Assembly (NCBI GenBank): GCA_007118195.1 | Contig: SKSA01000205.1 | Location: forward strand, 1-18,781 | Length of the DNA: 18,781 nt | Origin: Anaerobacillus sp. | Lineage (GTDB): Bacteria; Bacillota; Bacilli; Bacillales; Anaerobacillaceae | Direction of reading: 5' to 3' | Made by a program: the position numbers and the translations under genes | Shown here: positions 1-7,146 of the stretch, one piece after another | Numbering within the stretch: the first letter of the stretch is position 1 | Layout of the letters: each line of letters begins with the position of its first letter | The notes under the pieces: model-generated | What the model was told of the DNA's origin: nothing | Databases searched by the model: none | What the model saw: only the letters and a program-made list of their open reading frames with translations

Positions 1-26
1 GCTGTTGAGAACATTTTCTCAACAGC
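1..26 (-). terminator. Probable terminator of the mrp operon, at the window edge
   Basis: Positions 1-10 and 17-26 are perfect reverse complements (GCTGTTGAGA / TCTCAACAGC) around a 6-nt loop, ten nucleotides past the mrpG stop codon. The location suits an intrinsic terminator for the leftward mrp transcript. The U-tract would lie before base 1 and cannot be seen, and the stem may also extend outside the window. It could serve a converging gene to the left as well. Confidence 0.6.
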
Positions 27-36
27 CTTCGGATCA

Positions 37-402
37 TTAAGATCTAACTTTTTTGCTTTTTTTTGCTTTTTTATTTATCGCTTTTTTTAAATCATCTTCG
101 GTGCTTTGATCCCAAAGCTCAACACCAACATTATATGCTGAGCGAGCAATCATAAACCCTGCTACTGGTGCAGTTAAGAAAACGAAGATAATCGTTAATA
201 AGATTTTTCCACTAAAAATTCCTTCAAAAAACCAGAAGTACAGGAACACTGCTAACATAATGCTAATTACACCTAGTGTAGCGCTCTTAGTAGCAGCGTG
301 GAGGCGCCCGTATACATCAGGGAACCTTACGATACCGATAGCTCCTAAAAGGCTTAAAAAGCCACCAAGGAGGATGAGGATGCTAATTATGATCTCGGTC
401 AA
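37..402 (-). CDS. mrpG: Mrp Na+/H+ antiporter subunit G
   Basis: Last gene of the seven-gene Mrp (Sha/Mnh) antiporter operon. The product is a small membrane subunit with three hydrophobic segments and the conserved stretch FPDVYGRLHAATKSATLG that marks MrpG/PhaG proteins. The C-terminus is very lysine-rich (KKAINKKAKKSKK), probably cytoplasmic. The open frame reaches TTG at 420, but an AAGGGGGTG ribosome binding site at 409-417 sits six bases before TTG at 402, so I start there (121 aa, close to the usual ~120). It overlaps the end of mrpF by 20 bp, which suggests translational coupling. MrpG is needed for assembly of the hetero-oligomeric antiporter; it has no known catalytic residues of its own. 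Confidence 0.93.
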   Translation of the reverse strand: MTEIIISILILLGGFLSLLGAIGIVRFPDVYGRLHAATKSATLGVISIMLAVFLYFWFFEGIFSGKILLTIIFVFLTAPVAGFMIARSAYNVGVELWDQSTEDDLKKAINKKAKKSKKVRS

Positions 403-664
403 AGACCACACCCCCTTCAATAAATTTCGCTAAAGCGATCGACCCAATAAACGCTAAAATAGCGATAACTAGAATAACATCGGAATATGCTAAAGTATTT
501 TGAATCATCATTACGATACCAATAATTCCGATTAATGTAATCCCAATTGTATCTAGGGCAACAACCCGATCAGACATCGTTGGTCCTTTCACTACACGAA
601 TAAAACAAACGAGAATAGATAGTCCCATAATGATAAGCGCAATGGTCAAAGATATTTCTATCAT
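383..664 (-). CDS. mrpF: Mrp Na+/H+ antiporter subunit F
   Basis: Small subunit (93 aa) with three hydrophobic segments and the family hallmark GPTMSDRVVALDTIG near residues 27-41. In known Mrp complexes MrpF packs with MrpE and MrpG and is required for full Na+ resistance; a bile or cholate efflux phenotype has also been linked to the B. subtilis homologue. The ATG at 664 overlaps the mrpE stop in a TAATG junction and has a good GGAGGTGAC site upstream. The stop codon TAG lies inside the mrpG start region. Length and order (E-F-G) match the family. Confidence 0.95.
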   Translation of the reverse strand: MIEISLTIALIIMGLSILVCFIRVVKGPTMSDRVVALDTIGITLIGIIGIVMMIQNTLAYSDVILVIAILAFIGSIALAKFIEGGVVFDRDHN

Positions 665-1140
665 TATTGAGTCACCTCCATAATCGCTTTCTCAAAAGAG
701 TTATGGATTTGTTTAATCATCGCTTCTTTGTCAGGTACGTGAATCGAGTGGACATAAATCGTTTTTCCATCGTCAGAAAAATTCATTGATAAAGTACCAG
801 GTGTTAAAGAGATTAAACTAGCTAATAGTGTAACTTCCCACTCTGTTTTTAATTTTGTCGGAACAGCTATAATACCTGGTTCAATATTTAGCTTCGGACT
901 AAGGACGATTTTAATTACATCAATATTTGCTAAAATTAACTCCCATAAGAATAATAGTATCAACTTAAAAATCGCGATAACACGACGGAAATAAAAGTCG
1001 AACATTAAGAACCGTCTTAACACATATAGGAGTGCCAAGCCAACTACATACCCAATTGCAAATTCTAATAGGGAGTAGTCTTGTCTAAGTAACATCCAGA
1101 TTATCGCTAAACCGATATTTAATAAAATTTGAAATGCCAT
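664..1140 (-). CDS. mrpE: Mrp Na+/H+ antiporter subunit E
   Basis: A 158-residue membrane subunit. The N-terminal half carries the hydrophobic segments, and the C-terminal half is a soluble domain with the typical motif SLTPGTLSMNFSDDGKTIYVH (about residues 111-131). In studied alkaliphiles MrpE is a core subunit needed for antiport activity and complex stability, and it contacts the MrpA-MrpD assembly. ATG at 1140 follows the mrpD stop by five bases; an AAGGAG site overlaps the mrpD stop codon, eight bases before the start. Downstream it shares one base with mrpF. Confidence 0.95.
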   Translation of the reverse strand: MAFQILLNIGLAIIWMLLRQDYSLLEFAIGYVVGLALLYVLRRFLMFDFYFRRVIAIFKLILLFLWELILANIDVIKIVLSPKLNIEPGIIAVPTKLKTEWEVTLLASLISLTPGTLSMNFSDDGKTIYVHSIHVPDKEAMIKQIHNSFEKAIMEVTQ

Positions 1141-1145
1141 AGCAA

Positions 1146-2633
1146 CTACTCCTTAAGTACAGAATTAATATAATTAGACGGGTCAAGTATTTGTTCAGAT
1201 ACTTGTAATAAGTAAACGAAAACAGGCTCTGCAGCCAATCCCATGATAACCGCAAGTGCAACTAGTGGTAATATCGTTACAACTACGCTACCAATTTTTC
1301 TTTCCTTCGCTTCTTCATCAGTAAGCTTTTGCTCTCCCCAAAATGCGTAAATGAATATTTTCATCATTGAGAATAGCGTTAAAATACCAACGAACAAACC
1401 GACAAAAACGATATAGTATTGCTCTTCTTGTATACCCGATAAAACTAAAGCAAATTTACTGAAAAATCCACTTAAAGGTGGAATCCCTGCCATTGCCATT
1501 GCAGCAACAAAGAATGTCCATCCGAGGAACGGATGCGTCTTTAATAGTCCACCCATTTTCTTTAAATCTGTTGTTCCAGTTACTTTTTGTGTTGCTCCAG
1601 CGTACAAGAATAATGCTGACTTTACAAAAATGTTATGGGCAATATGGTAAAGTGCACCAGCAAGAGCAAGCGGTGTGAAAATCGCTAGACCCATAATCAT
1701 ATAACCAACCTGACTAATGATATGGAAAGATAAAATCCGCTTAAAGTCAAATTGAGAAACGGCACCTAGTACACCGAAGAACATCGTCGCTCCTGCTAAA
1801 ATCATGATCACCGTATGATGTGTAAAGGCTACATCATGATAGAAGATGAGCGTGAAGACACGGATTATGCAATAAATCCCAACTTTTGTTAACAAACCAC
1901 CAAACAGTCCAGCAATTGCAGAAGGTGGACCAAAATATGATTTCGGTAACCAGAAATAAAGTGGGAATAGAGCTCCCTTCATACCAAACACTAGTAAAAA
2001 CAAGATTGCAATTACATTTAATACACCTTGTTGCTCTAATTCAGCTACTTTAACAGAAATGTCTGCCATATTTAGCGTACCGGTTACTGCATAAATATAA
2101 GCAACTCCAACGATAAATAATCCAGATGCAACAATGTTGATGATCACATACTTAAGAGATTCACGAAGCTGATATTTCGTTCCGCCATGTACAATTAAAA
2201 TGTATGAAGAAATGAGCATCACTTCAAAGAATACGAATAAGTTAAAAAGGTCACCAGTTAAAAATGCACCATTAACACCAGTGATTAAAAATAAGTAAAA
2301 GGGGAGAAAATATCCCTTTAGCCTTGCTTCACTTAATGTTTTAAAACCAAAATATAAACAAACAATCCCAACGATACCAGTTAGTAAAACCATAAAGCTT
2401 GAAAGAAGGTCGGCAACTAACACAATTCCGAACGGTGCGGGCCAATTCCCTAGTTCTAATGTTTTGATTCCCTCGTAGTATACGATATGGGCTAAGTACA
2501 ACGAAATACCTAATAGAGCAAACATAGTTATTCCACTAATTACACGTTGTACCTTTAAATTTTTAGCGAATAATAATAAGACTACGCCTACGATTAACGG
2601 TAAGAGTATCGGTAGAATGACTATGTTATTCAT
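1146..2633 (-). CDS. mrpD: Mrp Na+/H+ antiporter subunit D (NuoN/NuoM-like)
   Basis: Large polytopic proton-translocating subunit, homologous to the antiporter-like subunits of respiratory complex I. With the start at ATG 2633 (495 aa) the key glutamate in FNLFVFFEVML is E137 and the key lysine in FGMKGALFPLYFWLPKS is K219, which match the functional residue numbers I recall for alkaliphilic Bacillus pseudofirmus MrpD. The frame also allows GTG at 2639, but AAGGGG lies eight bases before 2633 and only about two before 2639, so ATG 2633 is preferred. It overlaps the mrpC end by 8 bp. The discontinuous-helix signature HNIFVKSALFLYAG is present. Confidence 0.96.
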   Translation of the reverse strand: MNNIVILPILLPLIVGVVLLLFAKNLKVQRVISGITMFALLGISLYLAHIVYYEGIKTLELGNWPAPFGIVLVADLLSSFMVLLTGIVGIVCLYFGFKTLSEARLKGYFLPFYLFLITGVNGAFLTGDLFNLFVFFEVMLISSYILIVHGGTKYQLRESLKYVIINIVASGLFIVGVAYIYAVTGTLNMADISVKVAELEQQGVLNVIAILFLLVFGMKGALFPLYFWLPKSYFGPPSAIAGLFGGLLTKVGIYCIIRVFTLIFYHDVAFTHHTVIMILAGATMFFGVLGAVSQFDFKRILSFHIISQVGYMIMGLAIFTPLALAGALYHIAHNIFVKSALFLYAGATQKVTGTTDLKKMGGLLKTHPFLGWTFFVAAMAMAGIPPLSGFFSKFALVLSGIQEEQYYIVFVGLFVGILTLFSMMKIFIYAFWGEQKLTDEEAKERKIGSVVVTILPLVALAVIMGLAAEPVFVYLLQVSEQILDPSNYINSVLKE

Positions 2634-2964
2634 CAGCACTTCCCCTTAATTGATCTAAATCATCAGTTTTATGAACTTTATACGTGCGATAAGCAAGGAC
2701 GAGTAAAAATGCTGTCACACCAAAGCTAATTACGATTGCTGTTAAAATCAATGCTTGCGGTAGAGGGTCTGCGTAGGCGGCAGCTTCTTCCCCGAGCAGT
2801 GGTGGTGCTCCTTGCTTTAACCCTGATAATGTCAGAAGTAGTAGATGAGCACCGTGACCAAGCATAATTACCCCAATCACGACTCTTAACAAGCTTTTCG
2901 TTAAAATTAAATACGTACTTACTGTAAAAATTACCCCAATTACTAAAATCATTAATATTTCCAT
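2626..2964 (-). CDS. mrpC: Mrp Na+/H+ antiporter subunit C (NuoK-like)
   Basis: A 112-residue subunit with three transmembrane helices, homologous to complex I subunit NuoK. Conserved stretches include LRVVIGVIMLGHGAHLLLL in the second helix and DPLPQALILTAIVISFGVTAF in the third. In Mrp it bridges the MrpA and MrpD modules. The start ATG at 2964 shares its A with the TAA of mrpB (TAATG), a strong sign of coupling. The C-terminal tail after the last helix (about residues 93-112) is charged and probably cytoplasmic. Confidence 0.95.
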   Translation of the reverse strand: MEILMILVIGVIFTVSTYLILTKSLLRVVIGVIMLGHGAHLLLLTLSGLKQGAPPLLGEEAAAYADPLPQALILTAIVISFGVTAFLLVLAYRTYKVHKTDDLDQLRGSADE

Positions 2965-3386
2965 TATGCATCATCCTCCGCAATCGTTAAGATGGAGAGT
3001 AATGCTACCCCTACGACAACTAAATAAATTCCTAAGTCAAAAGGAAGTGCAGTCGTTAACTCTGTTTCACCTAAAATAGGTAGTTGAAAATAATCGAAAT
3101 ACTGAGTTAAATAAGCATCTCCGAAAAACATTGAAACAACACCAGTTCCAATCGCTAACAACATTCCAATTGCAATCATTGTCGTATAATTAAAAGGAAT
3201 TACTCGTTTAATTGTTTTTAAGTCAAAGCTTACGTATAAAAGTAATAAGCCAGCTGCAGTCATTAAGCCTCCAATGAATCCTCCTCCAGGATTGTTATGA
3301 CCTGCAAAGAAAAGGAATACAGAGAAGGAAAGAATAATGAAAGCAACAATTCTAGTAATTGTATGAAGCATGAGTGAACTCTTCAT
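2964..3386 (-). CDS. mrpB: Mrp Na+/H+ antiporter subunit B
   Basis: A 140-residue subunit with four hydrophobic segments. The conserved loop HNNPGGGFIGGLM at about residues 30-42 is characteristic of MrpB and of the C-terminal part of fused MrpA/B proteins. It is a separate gene here, as in other Bacillus group 1 mrp operons. ATG at 3386 overlaps the mrpA stop by one base (TAATG), and its own stop overlaps mrpC likewise. It is required for antiport in reconstituted and deletion systems of the family. Confidence 0.95.
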   Translation of the reverse strand: MKSSLMLHTITRIVAFIILSFSVFLFFAGHNNPGGGFIGGLMTAAGLLLLYVSFDLKTIKRVIPFNYTTMIAIGMLLAIGTGVVSMFFGDAYLTQYFDYFQLPILGETELTTALPFDLGIYLVVVGVALLSILTIAEDDA

Positions 3387-5806
3387 TACACATCTTCCTC
3401 CCCAGTCATTCGAAGTTTAATTAAAACGACAATTCCGAGTGCCGCAATTGCTAGTACTAATACCTCTAACATCGTATCAAGTCCACGGAAGTCAACTAAG
3501 ATGACGTTGACGATATTTTTACCACCAGCAAGATCATAAGAATTTTTAATAAAGTAGTCTGAGATCGGATCGATTGGATTAGCATGACTAAATGCATGAG
3601 CACTTAGTGCAGTAACAGTAACGACTAAACCAACCCCGATTGAAACGATTAAATTAGTAAGCTTAAATCGTGGTGTAAACTTTTCCTTTCTAAGCTCTGG
3701 TAAATGGTAAAACGCTAGTAGGAATAGCACAACCATAACAGTCTCTACTAAAAGCTGTGTTAAAGCTAAGTCTGGTGCACGGAACACGACAAAGAGTAAG
3801 GCAATTAAGAAGCCGATAACACCAGTGGCTACAATCGCTGTAATTCTATGTGAAATAAACGGAAGAAGTACAGTTGTAGCAAGTAAAACAATGACAAGAA
3901 TAAAAATATAAGGCGAAACTTCAGCCACATTTACTAAATCTATCGCAAAAATATTATATTTGATCATCGTATAACCCATGAGACCAACGATAAATACACA
4001 CATAAATACGAAATAGTCACGTAGTAAACCAGTCATTTGCATGTTTGTCACTTTAATTGAACCAGATACGAGCCAAACAAGTGAGTTATCATAAACCCAA
4101 TTTAATGGATCTCTTTCTTTTAAGAAGAAAGTAGCTTCGGCCCATTTCTTTAAATTTAAGAATACAAGAGCACCGAAGATTACTACTCCGATCGTCATAA
4201 ATAGCTCAGTATTAAAGCCATGCCAATGATAAATGTTTACATAGAAACGATCTCCTTCAGCCAGAACATTCGGTAAGATCGAAGCCATTGTCGGTTCGAT
4301 AATCGAATAAGCAAGAAGGTTTGGAAAAAGACCAAAAATAACGACTAATGAAGCAAGAACAATAGGTGGAATTAATAATCCAATTGGAGCTTCATGTACT
4401 TCTTTTTCAAGCTTTTCTGGTTTGAATTTACCAAGGAACGTACGAGAAAACATCAACATACAGTAAGCAAATGTAAAGATACTAGCAATCCATGCGATGA
4501 CCGGGAATAAAATCCCTAATGTTTGCATATTGAAAATATCCATTGTCGTCGCATTTAACGCTGCTGTAAAGAACATTTCCTTACTTAAGAATCCGTTAAA
4601 TGGTGGTACTCCTGCCATCGATAAAGTACCAATTAAAGCTACAGTAAATGTAATTGGCATGATGGCCATTAATCCACCTAATTTACGAATGTCCCTAGTC
4701 CCTGTTTCGTGGTCGACAATACCGACAATCATAAACAGACTTCCTTTGAATGTCGCATGGTTTATAAGGTGGAATACAGCTGCTAGGGTAGCTGTATAGT
4801 AAAGTGTACCTACAGCAGCAACGTCATAATGGAATGCTGCAGAACCTAATCCTAGTAAAGCCATTATTAAACCAAGTTGACTAATGGTTGAAAAAGCCAA
4901 AATCGCTTTTAAATCCTTTTGGCGTATAGCTGAAACGGATCCCCACAATAATGTAAAGATACCGAACCCTGATACGATCCAAAACCATTGTGGTGCTATT
5001 CCAAAAACTGGCGTTAAACGGGCAACTAAATAAATACCTGCTTTAACCATTGTAGCAGAGTGTAAATAAGCACTTACAGGAGTTGGTGCTTCCATTGCAT
5101 CTGGTAACCAAATGTGAAATGGAAATTGAGCTGATTTTGTAAATGCACCAGCTAAAACAAATAACATAGCTGGAATAAATAGCGGATTAGTAACAATTAC
5201 ATCTGCTTGAGCAATAATTTCTCTTATACTAAATGTGCCAGTCATTACATATAGTAGTGAGAAACCAGCAAGCATTGCAAATCCACCAGAAACAGTGATC
5301 AACATAGATTTTTGCGCACCATAACGAGAACGTTCTTTATGGAACCAGTACGCAATTAGTAAAGAAGAAGCTAGACTTGTTAACTCCCAAAAAATGTAAA
5401 GTGTCATTAAGTTGTCTGAGAAAACAACCCCGAGCATTGCCCCCATAAACATTAGTAAATAGACGTAAAAGTTATGAAGTGACTCTTTCTTTTTATTGTA
5501 CAAGTAATAAATAGAATACAGTACAACAAGTGTTCCAATCCCCGTGATTAAAAGACCGAATAATAGGCCTAACCCGTCTACGTAAACATCAAAGTTTATT
5601 CCTAGTGACGGTATCCAAGGCAGTTGTTCGTGGATTGTTTCACCTCGTGATATATTCGGTAGAAACTGCAGGAAATAAATGAACAAAGTGAATGGAAGGA
5701 TCATAACGAACCATCCAGTATGTACTTGACGAATATACTTGTACAAAAACGGGACAAGTATAGCCAATACAAATGGTGCTAAAATTACGAGATGTAACAA
5801 TGACAA
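3386..5806 (-). CDS. mrpA: Mrp Na+/H+ antiporter subunit A (NuoL-like)
   Basis: First and largest gene of the operon (806 aa, typical for MrpA). Residues about 1-500 form the NuoL-like antiporter core, with E141 in YIFWELTSL, K224 in GAFTKSAQFPFHIWLP and K255 in HSATMVKAGIYL as expected proton-path residues. The C-terminal ~250 residues carry the extra helices unique to MrpA, including RAPDLALTQLLVETVMVVL, shared with stand-alone MbhD/MbhE-like subunits. The start is TTG at 5806, with AGGGGG eight bases upstream; no ATG alternative fits. With MrpB-G it forms an electrogenic Na+/H+ antiporter used for pH homeostasis at high pH and for Na+ efflux. Confidence 0.97.
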   Translation of the reverse strand: MSLLHLVILAPFVLAILVPFLYKYIRQVHTGWFVMILPFTLFIYFLQFLPNISRGETIHEQLPWIPSLGINFDVYVDGLGLLFGLLITGIGTLVVLYSIYYLYNKKKESLHNFYVYLLMFMGAMLGVVFSDNLMTLYIFWELTSLASSLLIAYWFHKERSRYGAQKSMLITVSGGFAMLAGFSLLYVMTGTFSIREIIAQADVIVTNPLFIPAMLFVLAGAFTKSAQFPFHIWLPDAMEAPTPVSAYLHSATMVKAGIYLVARLTPVFGIAPQWFWIVSGFGIFTLLWGSVSAIRQKDLKAILAFSTISQLGLIMALLGLGSAAFHYDVAAVGTLYYTATLAAVFHLINHATFKGSLFMIVGIVDHETGTRDIRKLGGLMAIMPITFTVALIGTLSMAGVPPFNGFLSKEMFFTAALNATTMDIFNMQTLGILFPVIAWIASIFTFAYCMLMFSRTFLGKFKPEKLEKEVHEAPIGLLIPPIVLASLVVIFGLFPNLLAYSIIEPTMASILPNVLAEGDRFYVNIYHWHGFNTELFMTIGVVIFGALVFLNLKKWAEATFFLKERDPLNWVYDNSLVWLVSGSIKVTNMQMTGLLRDYFVFMCVFIVGLMGYTMIKYNIFAIDLVNVAEVSPYIFILVIVLLATTVLLPFISHRITAIVATGVIGFLIALLFVVFRAPDLALTQLLVETVMVVLFLLAFYHLPELRKEKFTPRFKLTNLIVSIGVGLVVTVTALSAHAFSHANPIDPISDYFIKNSYDLAGGKNIVNVILVDFRGLDTMLEVLVLAIAALGIVVLIKLRMTGEEDV

Positions 5807-6135
5807 ATGATATACCCCCTATTCTAAAATTTTTATTTGACAAATTTCGCACATTCTCCGCCCTATAGCCAATAAAATTATATACTAAAATGAAACCTGT
5901 TGCATCCTCTACAATAATAGACTTTCGCATTTATAAAAAAATTATTAAATAAGAAGAAACTAAGCAAAAATAGCAAAAAAAAAATTTTTTTACAGTTTAA
6001 ATGTTTGTTTTTTTAAAATTTTCTGAATAATACTCTTGGAAAAATATATGTATATATTTCCTCTCGTAACGTCATCCTTATAAAGAAAACTATTGGATAT
6101 TAAAGTAAGTATATAGATTGTAAAGGGTGAGTAAT
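5807..6135. other. AT-rich intergenic region between divergent mrpA and a small membrane gene
   Basis: This stretch of about 330 bases holds the mrpA ribosome binding site (5812-5820), the candidate mrp promoter, and a long A/T run near 5977-5997 with ten or so consecutive A then seven T, which probably makes bent DNA. I find no plausible coding frame; the open frame on the minus strand here is an out-of-frame extension into mrpA. Promoter elements for the rightward gene are not convincing. Confidence 0.6.
5877..5905 (-). promoter_or_regulatory. Possible sigma-A promoter of the mrp operon
   Basis: On the minus strand there is a perfect TATAAT (5877-5882) preceded at about 17 bp by a poor -35 (ATGCAA/TGCAAC, 5899-5905). 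Transcription would start near 5870, giving a leader of about 64 nt before the mrpA TTG. The -10 is strong but the -35 is weak, and AT-rich DNA gives chance matches, so this is a candidate only. Confidence 0.35.
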
Positions 6136-6327
6136 GTGATTAGGAAAGTAGTTGTTGCGGTAGGGATATTTACAGTTTTATTTTTTGTAGCTTGGTGGGC
6201 AAATGAAATGAATGAAAAAAGGTATTATACAGATGAACGGAGTGGACAACTGCAGCCGTTAGTCGTTGATGAAGAAGAGAGATTTGAACGTTTTCGACCG
6301 AGAGAATATATTAAAATTCAAAGGTGA
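6136..6327 (+). CDS. Small single-pass membrane protein of unknown function (63 aa)
   Basis: I do not recognise this protein. One hydrophobic segment (VVVAVGIFTVLFFVAWWA, about residues 5-22) is followed by a highly charged tail rich in Glu, Arg and Tyr (VVDEEERFERFRPREYIKIQR). By the positive-inside rule (IRK before the helix) the tail may be extracytoplasmic, but that is inference. GTG at 6136 is preferred over GTG at 6127 because the GGGTGA ribosome binding sequence (6125-6130) overlaps the latter. The TGA stop lies inside the left arm of the first AGGTGAGCTT hairpin. The clean start, TM plus tail design and in-line terminator support a real gene; function is open. Confidence 0.6.
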   Translation: MIRKVVVAVGIFTVLFFVAWWANEMNEKRYYTDERSGQLQPLVVDEEERFERFRPREYIKIQR

Positions 6328-6347
6328 GCTTAATTTAAAGCTCACCT
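6320..6347. repeat. First copy of a 28-bp hairpin repeat
   Basis: Inverted repeat AGGTGAGCTT / AAGCTCACCT (6322-6331 and 6338-6347) with a 6-nt AT loop. The same 28 bases recur exactly at 6511-6538. This copy overlaps the stop codon of the small membrane gene and lacks a U-tract (CAGACTG follows), so on its own it looks like a terminator that has lost its tail. Confidence 0.85.
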
Positions 6348-6473
6348 CAGACTGTTGACAAACGCTCGCATACGTCGTTGTTCACCCTTGGGTCCATACT
6401 CATTACCCTCTTTGGTAACTCCGCTGTCTCCAAGGGTTCACGCCTCGTCTGACAAGCGTTTTCAATCAGTCTG
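6348..6473. repeat. Structured palindromic element between the two hairpin copies
   Basis: About 126 bp with nested inverted repeats. The termini are CAGACTG (6348-6354) and CAGTCTG (6467-6473), and the complementarity extends inward to ACGCT / AGCGT (15 of 19 bases match). A middle arm pairs ACCCTTGG (6384-6391) with CCAAGGGT (6430-6437), and a central stem pairs TTACC (6403-6407) with GGTAA (6414-6418). There is no open frame. Its GC content is visibly higher than the surroundings. It resembles a small non-autonomous repeat or structured RNA element that may be dispersed in the genome; that cannot be tested from one copy. Confidence 0.6.
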
Positions 6474-6508
6474 AATTGATTTTAAAAAATACTGTGTCTA
6501 CACACACT

Positions 6509-6541
6509 AAAAAGGTGAGCTTAATTTAAAGCTCACCTTTT
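6509..6541. terminator. Bidirectional terminator, second copy of the hairpin
   Basis: Same AGGTGAGCTT / AAGCTCACCT stem (6513-6522 and 6529-6538), here flanked by AAAAA on the left and TTTT on the right, so it works as an intrinsic terminator on both strands. It can end the rightward small-gene transcript and the leftward sda transcript, which stops about 100 bp away. Confidence 0.8.
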
Positions 6542-6635
6542 GTGTATTTATATGTCGTAGTATTCTTCAACACGTTTTAAAAATAACATTGTTTGCGATA
6601 ATAGTTATTTTAATAAATTTTATAAATATTAACTG

Positions 6636-6776
6636 TTAGGATGATTTTCTTATTTGGTCTAATAAGGCTCTTCTTTCAATCTCTTCTTTAACTAATAAAA
6701 TGAAATCCGTACTAAGTTTTAATTCAATAGCTTTATAATATGTTTCGATTAAAAGGTCATCAGATAAGCTTTTCAT
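6636..6776 (-). CDS. sda: Sporulation checkpoint protein Sda
   Basis: A 46-residue protein that aligns along its whole length with B. subtilis Sda: MKSLSDDLLIETYYKAIE, then a turn, then DFILLVKEEIERRAL and a short tail. Sda is an antiparallel helical hairpin that binds the sporulation histidine kinase KinA (and KinB) and blocks phosphate flow to Spo0A when replication is perturbed. The open frame extends upstream to 6890, but ATG at 6776 gives exactly the family length and start (MxxLSDxLL). The C-terminus ends RKSS, resembling the degradation-prone tail of B. subtilis Sda. The promoter with DnaA boxes upstream supports the assignment. Confidence 0.93.
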   Translation of the reverse strand: MKSLSDDLLIETYYKAIELKLSTDFILLVKEEIERRALLDQIRKSS

Positions 6777-6810
6777 AATCCTCACTGCTATTAAGCAGTT
6801 ACACCTCCTT
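6777..6810 (-). promoter_or_regulatory. Unusual sda ribosome-binding region with a spacer hairpin
   Basis: The best Shine-Dalgarno, AAGGAGG (6804-6810), is 27 nt from the sda ATG, which is too far. Between them lies a perfect stem ACTGCT (6794-6799), loop TAAT, AGCAGT (6784-6789). Folding this 16-nt hairpin shortens the effective spacing to about 11 nt. A second GAGG (6780-6783) is only three bases from ATG. An in-frame GTG exists at 6785-6783 and would add three residues. Confidence 0.5.
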
Positions 6811-6880
6811 AATAATTTTTGTTGACATATATATAGCGTTTGGTTCATATATTTAGTAAGTTGTGTAAGTTTGTACCTAA

Positions 6881-6909
6881 ATTCTACCATGTCCTAGAAA
6901 AAGGAACAA
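6881..6909 (-). promoter_or_regulatory. sda promoter (sigma-A, extended -10)
   Basis: On the minus strand TTGTTC (6904-6909) is followed by a 17-bp spacer and TAGAAT (6881-6886) with an upstream TGG that makes an extended -10. Transcription would start near 6874, giving a leader of about 98 nt. The -35 is only a partial match. The first DnaA box begins 10 bp upstream of the -35. Confidence 0.65.
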
Positions 6910-6916
6910 CCGTTCG

Positions 6917-6944
6917 ACTTATCCACACAATGCGGTGGATAAGT
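6917..6944. promoter_or_regulatory. Paired inverted DnaA boxes upstream of sda
   Basis: A consensus DnaA box TTATCCACA lies on the plus strand at 6919-6927, and TTATCCACC (8 of 9) on the minus strand at 6934-6942. Together they form a perfect 10-bp inverted repeat (6917-6926 / 6935-6944) with an 8-bp spacer. The boxes sit just upstream of the sda -35. DnaA is known to activate sda in B. subtilis, so this is very probably the same control. Confidence 0.85.
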
Positions 6945-7007
6945 TGTTAGTAAATTGTTTGTAACAGAGGGAACCTTTGTAAAGCGTGTGTGGATTTGTG
7001 TGTAAAG

Positions 7008-7016
7008 TTATCCACA
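7008..7016 (+). promoter_or_regulatory. Third DnaA box
   Basis: Perfect TTATCCACA consensus. A degenerate minus-strand site, TGTGGATTT (6989-6997, 7 of 9), lies between it and the paired boxes. The cluster spans about 100 bp of the sda-yqeH intergenic region. Confidence 0.8.
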
Positions 7017-7146
7017 TCTGTAGATTGCTGATAAATTTTGTCGAAAACTTTTTAATGTTTTCTTTCTAAAACACCATCCAAAAAACAATGAAAGATACGT
7101 AATCCATTTTTAGGTATCAAAAATATAAGAGATATTTTAATACAGA

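Noticed and set aside
2726..2983. 85-residue minus-strand frame over mrpC
   Set aside because: Out-of-frame shadow of mrpC; composition is atypical (runs of Ser/Thr/Arg) and mrpC itself is certain.
4497..4799. 100-residue plus-strand frame opposite mrpA
   Set aside because: Antisense shadow of a conserved gene, without a start signal or recognisable domain.
5640..5930. 96-residue minus-strand frame overlapping the mrpA start
   Set aside because: It lies in another frame over the first part of mrpA and the promoter region, has no ribosome binding site and shows no family features.
6320..6538. Attachment-site repeats of an integrated element
   Set aside because: The enclosed DNA is only about 160 bp with no integrase or any gene, so integrative element att sites are unlikely.
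6580..6611. AAAATAAC / GTTATTTT inverted repeat downstream of sda as a second terminator
   Set aside because: The 8-bp stem is almost all A-T with a 16-nt loop and would be unstable; the GC-richer hairpin at 6509-6541 is the better terminator.
6917..7016. Replication origin suggested by clustered DnaA boxes
   Set aside because: Too few boxes, no dnaA/dnaN neighbour and no evident unwinding element; the boxes are better explained as sda promoter control.
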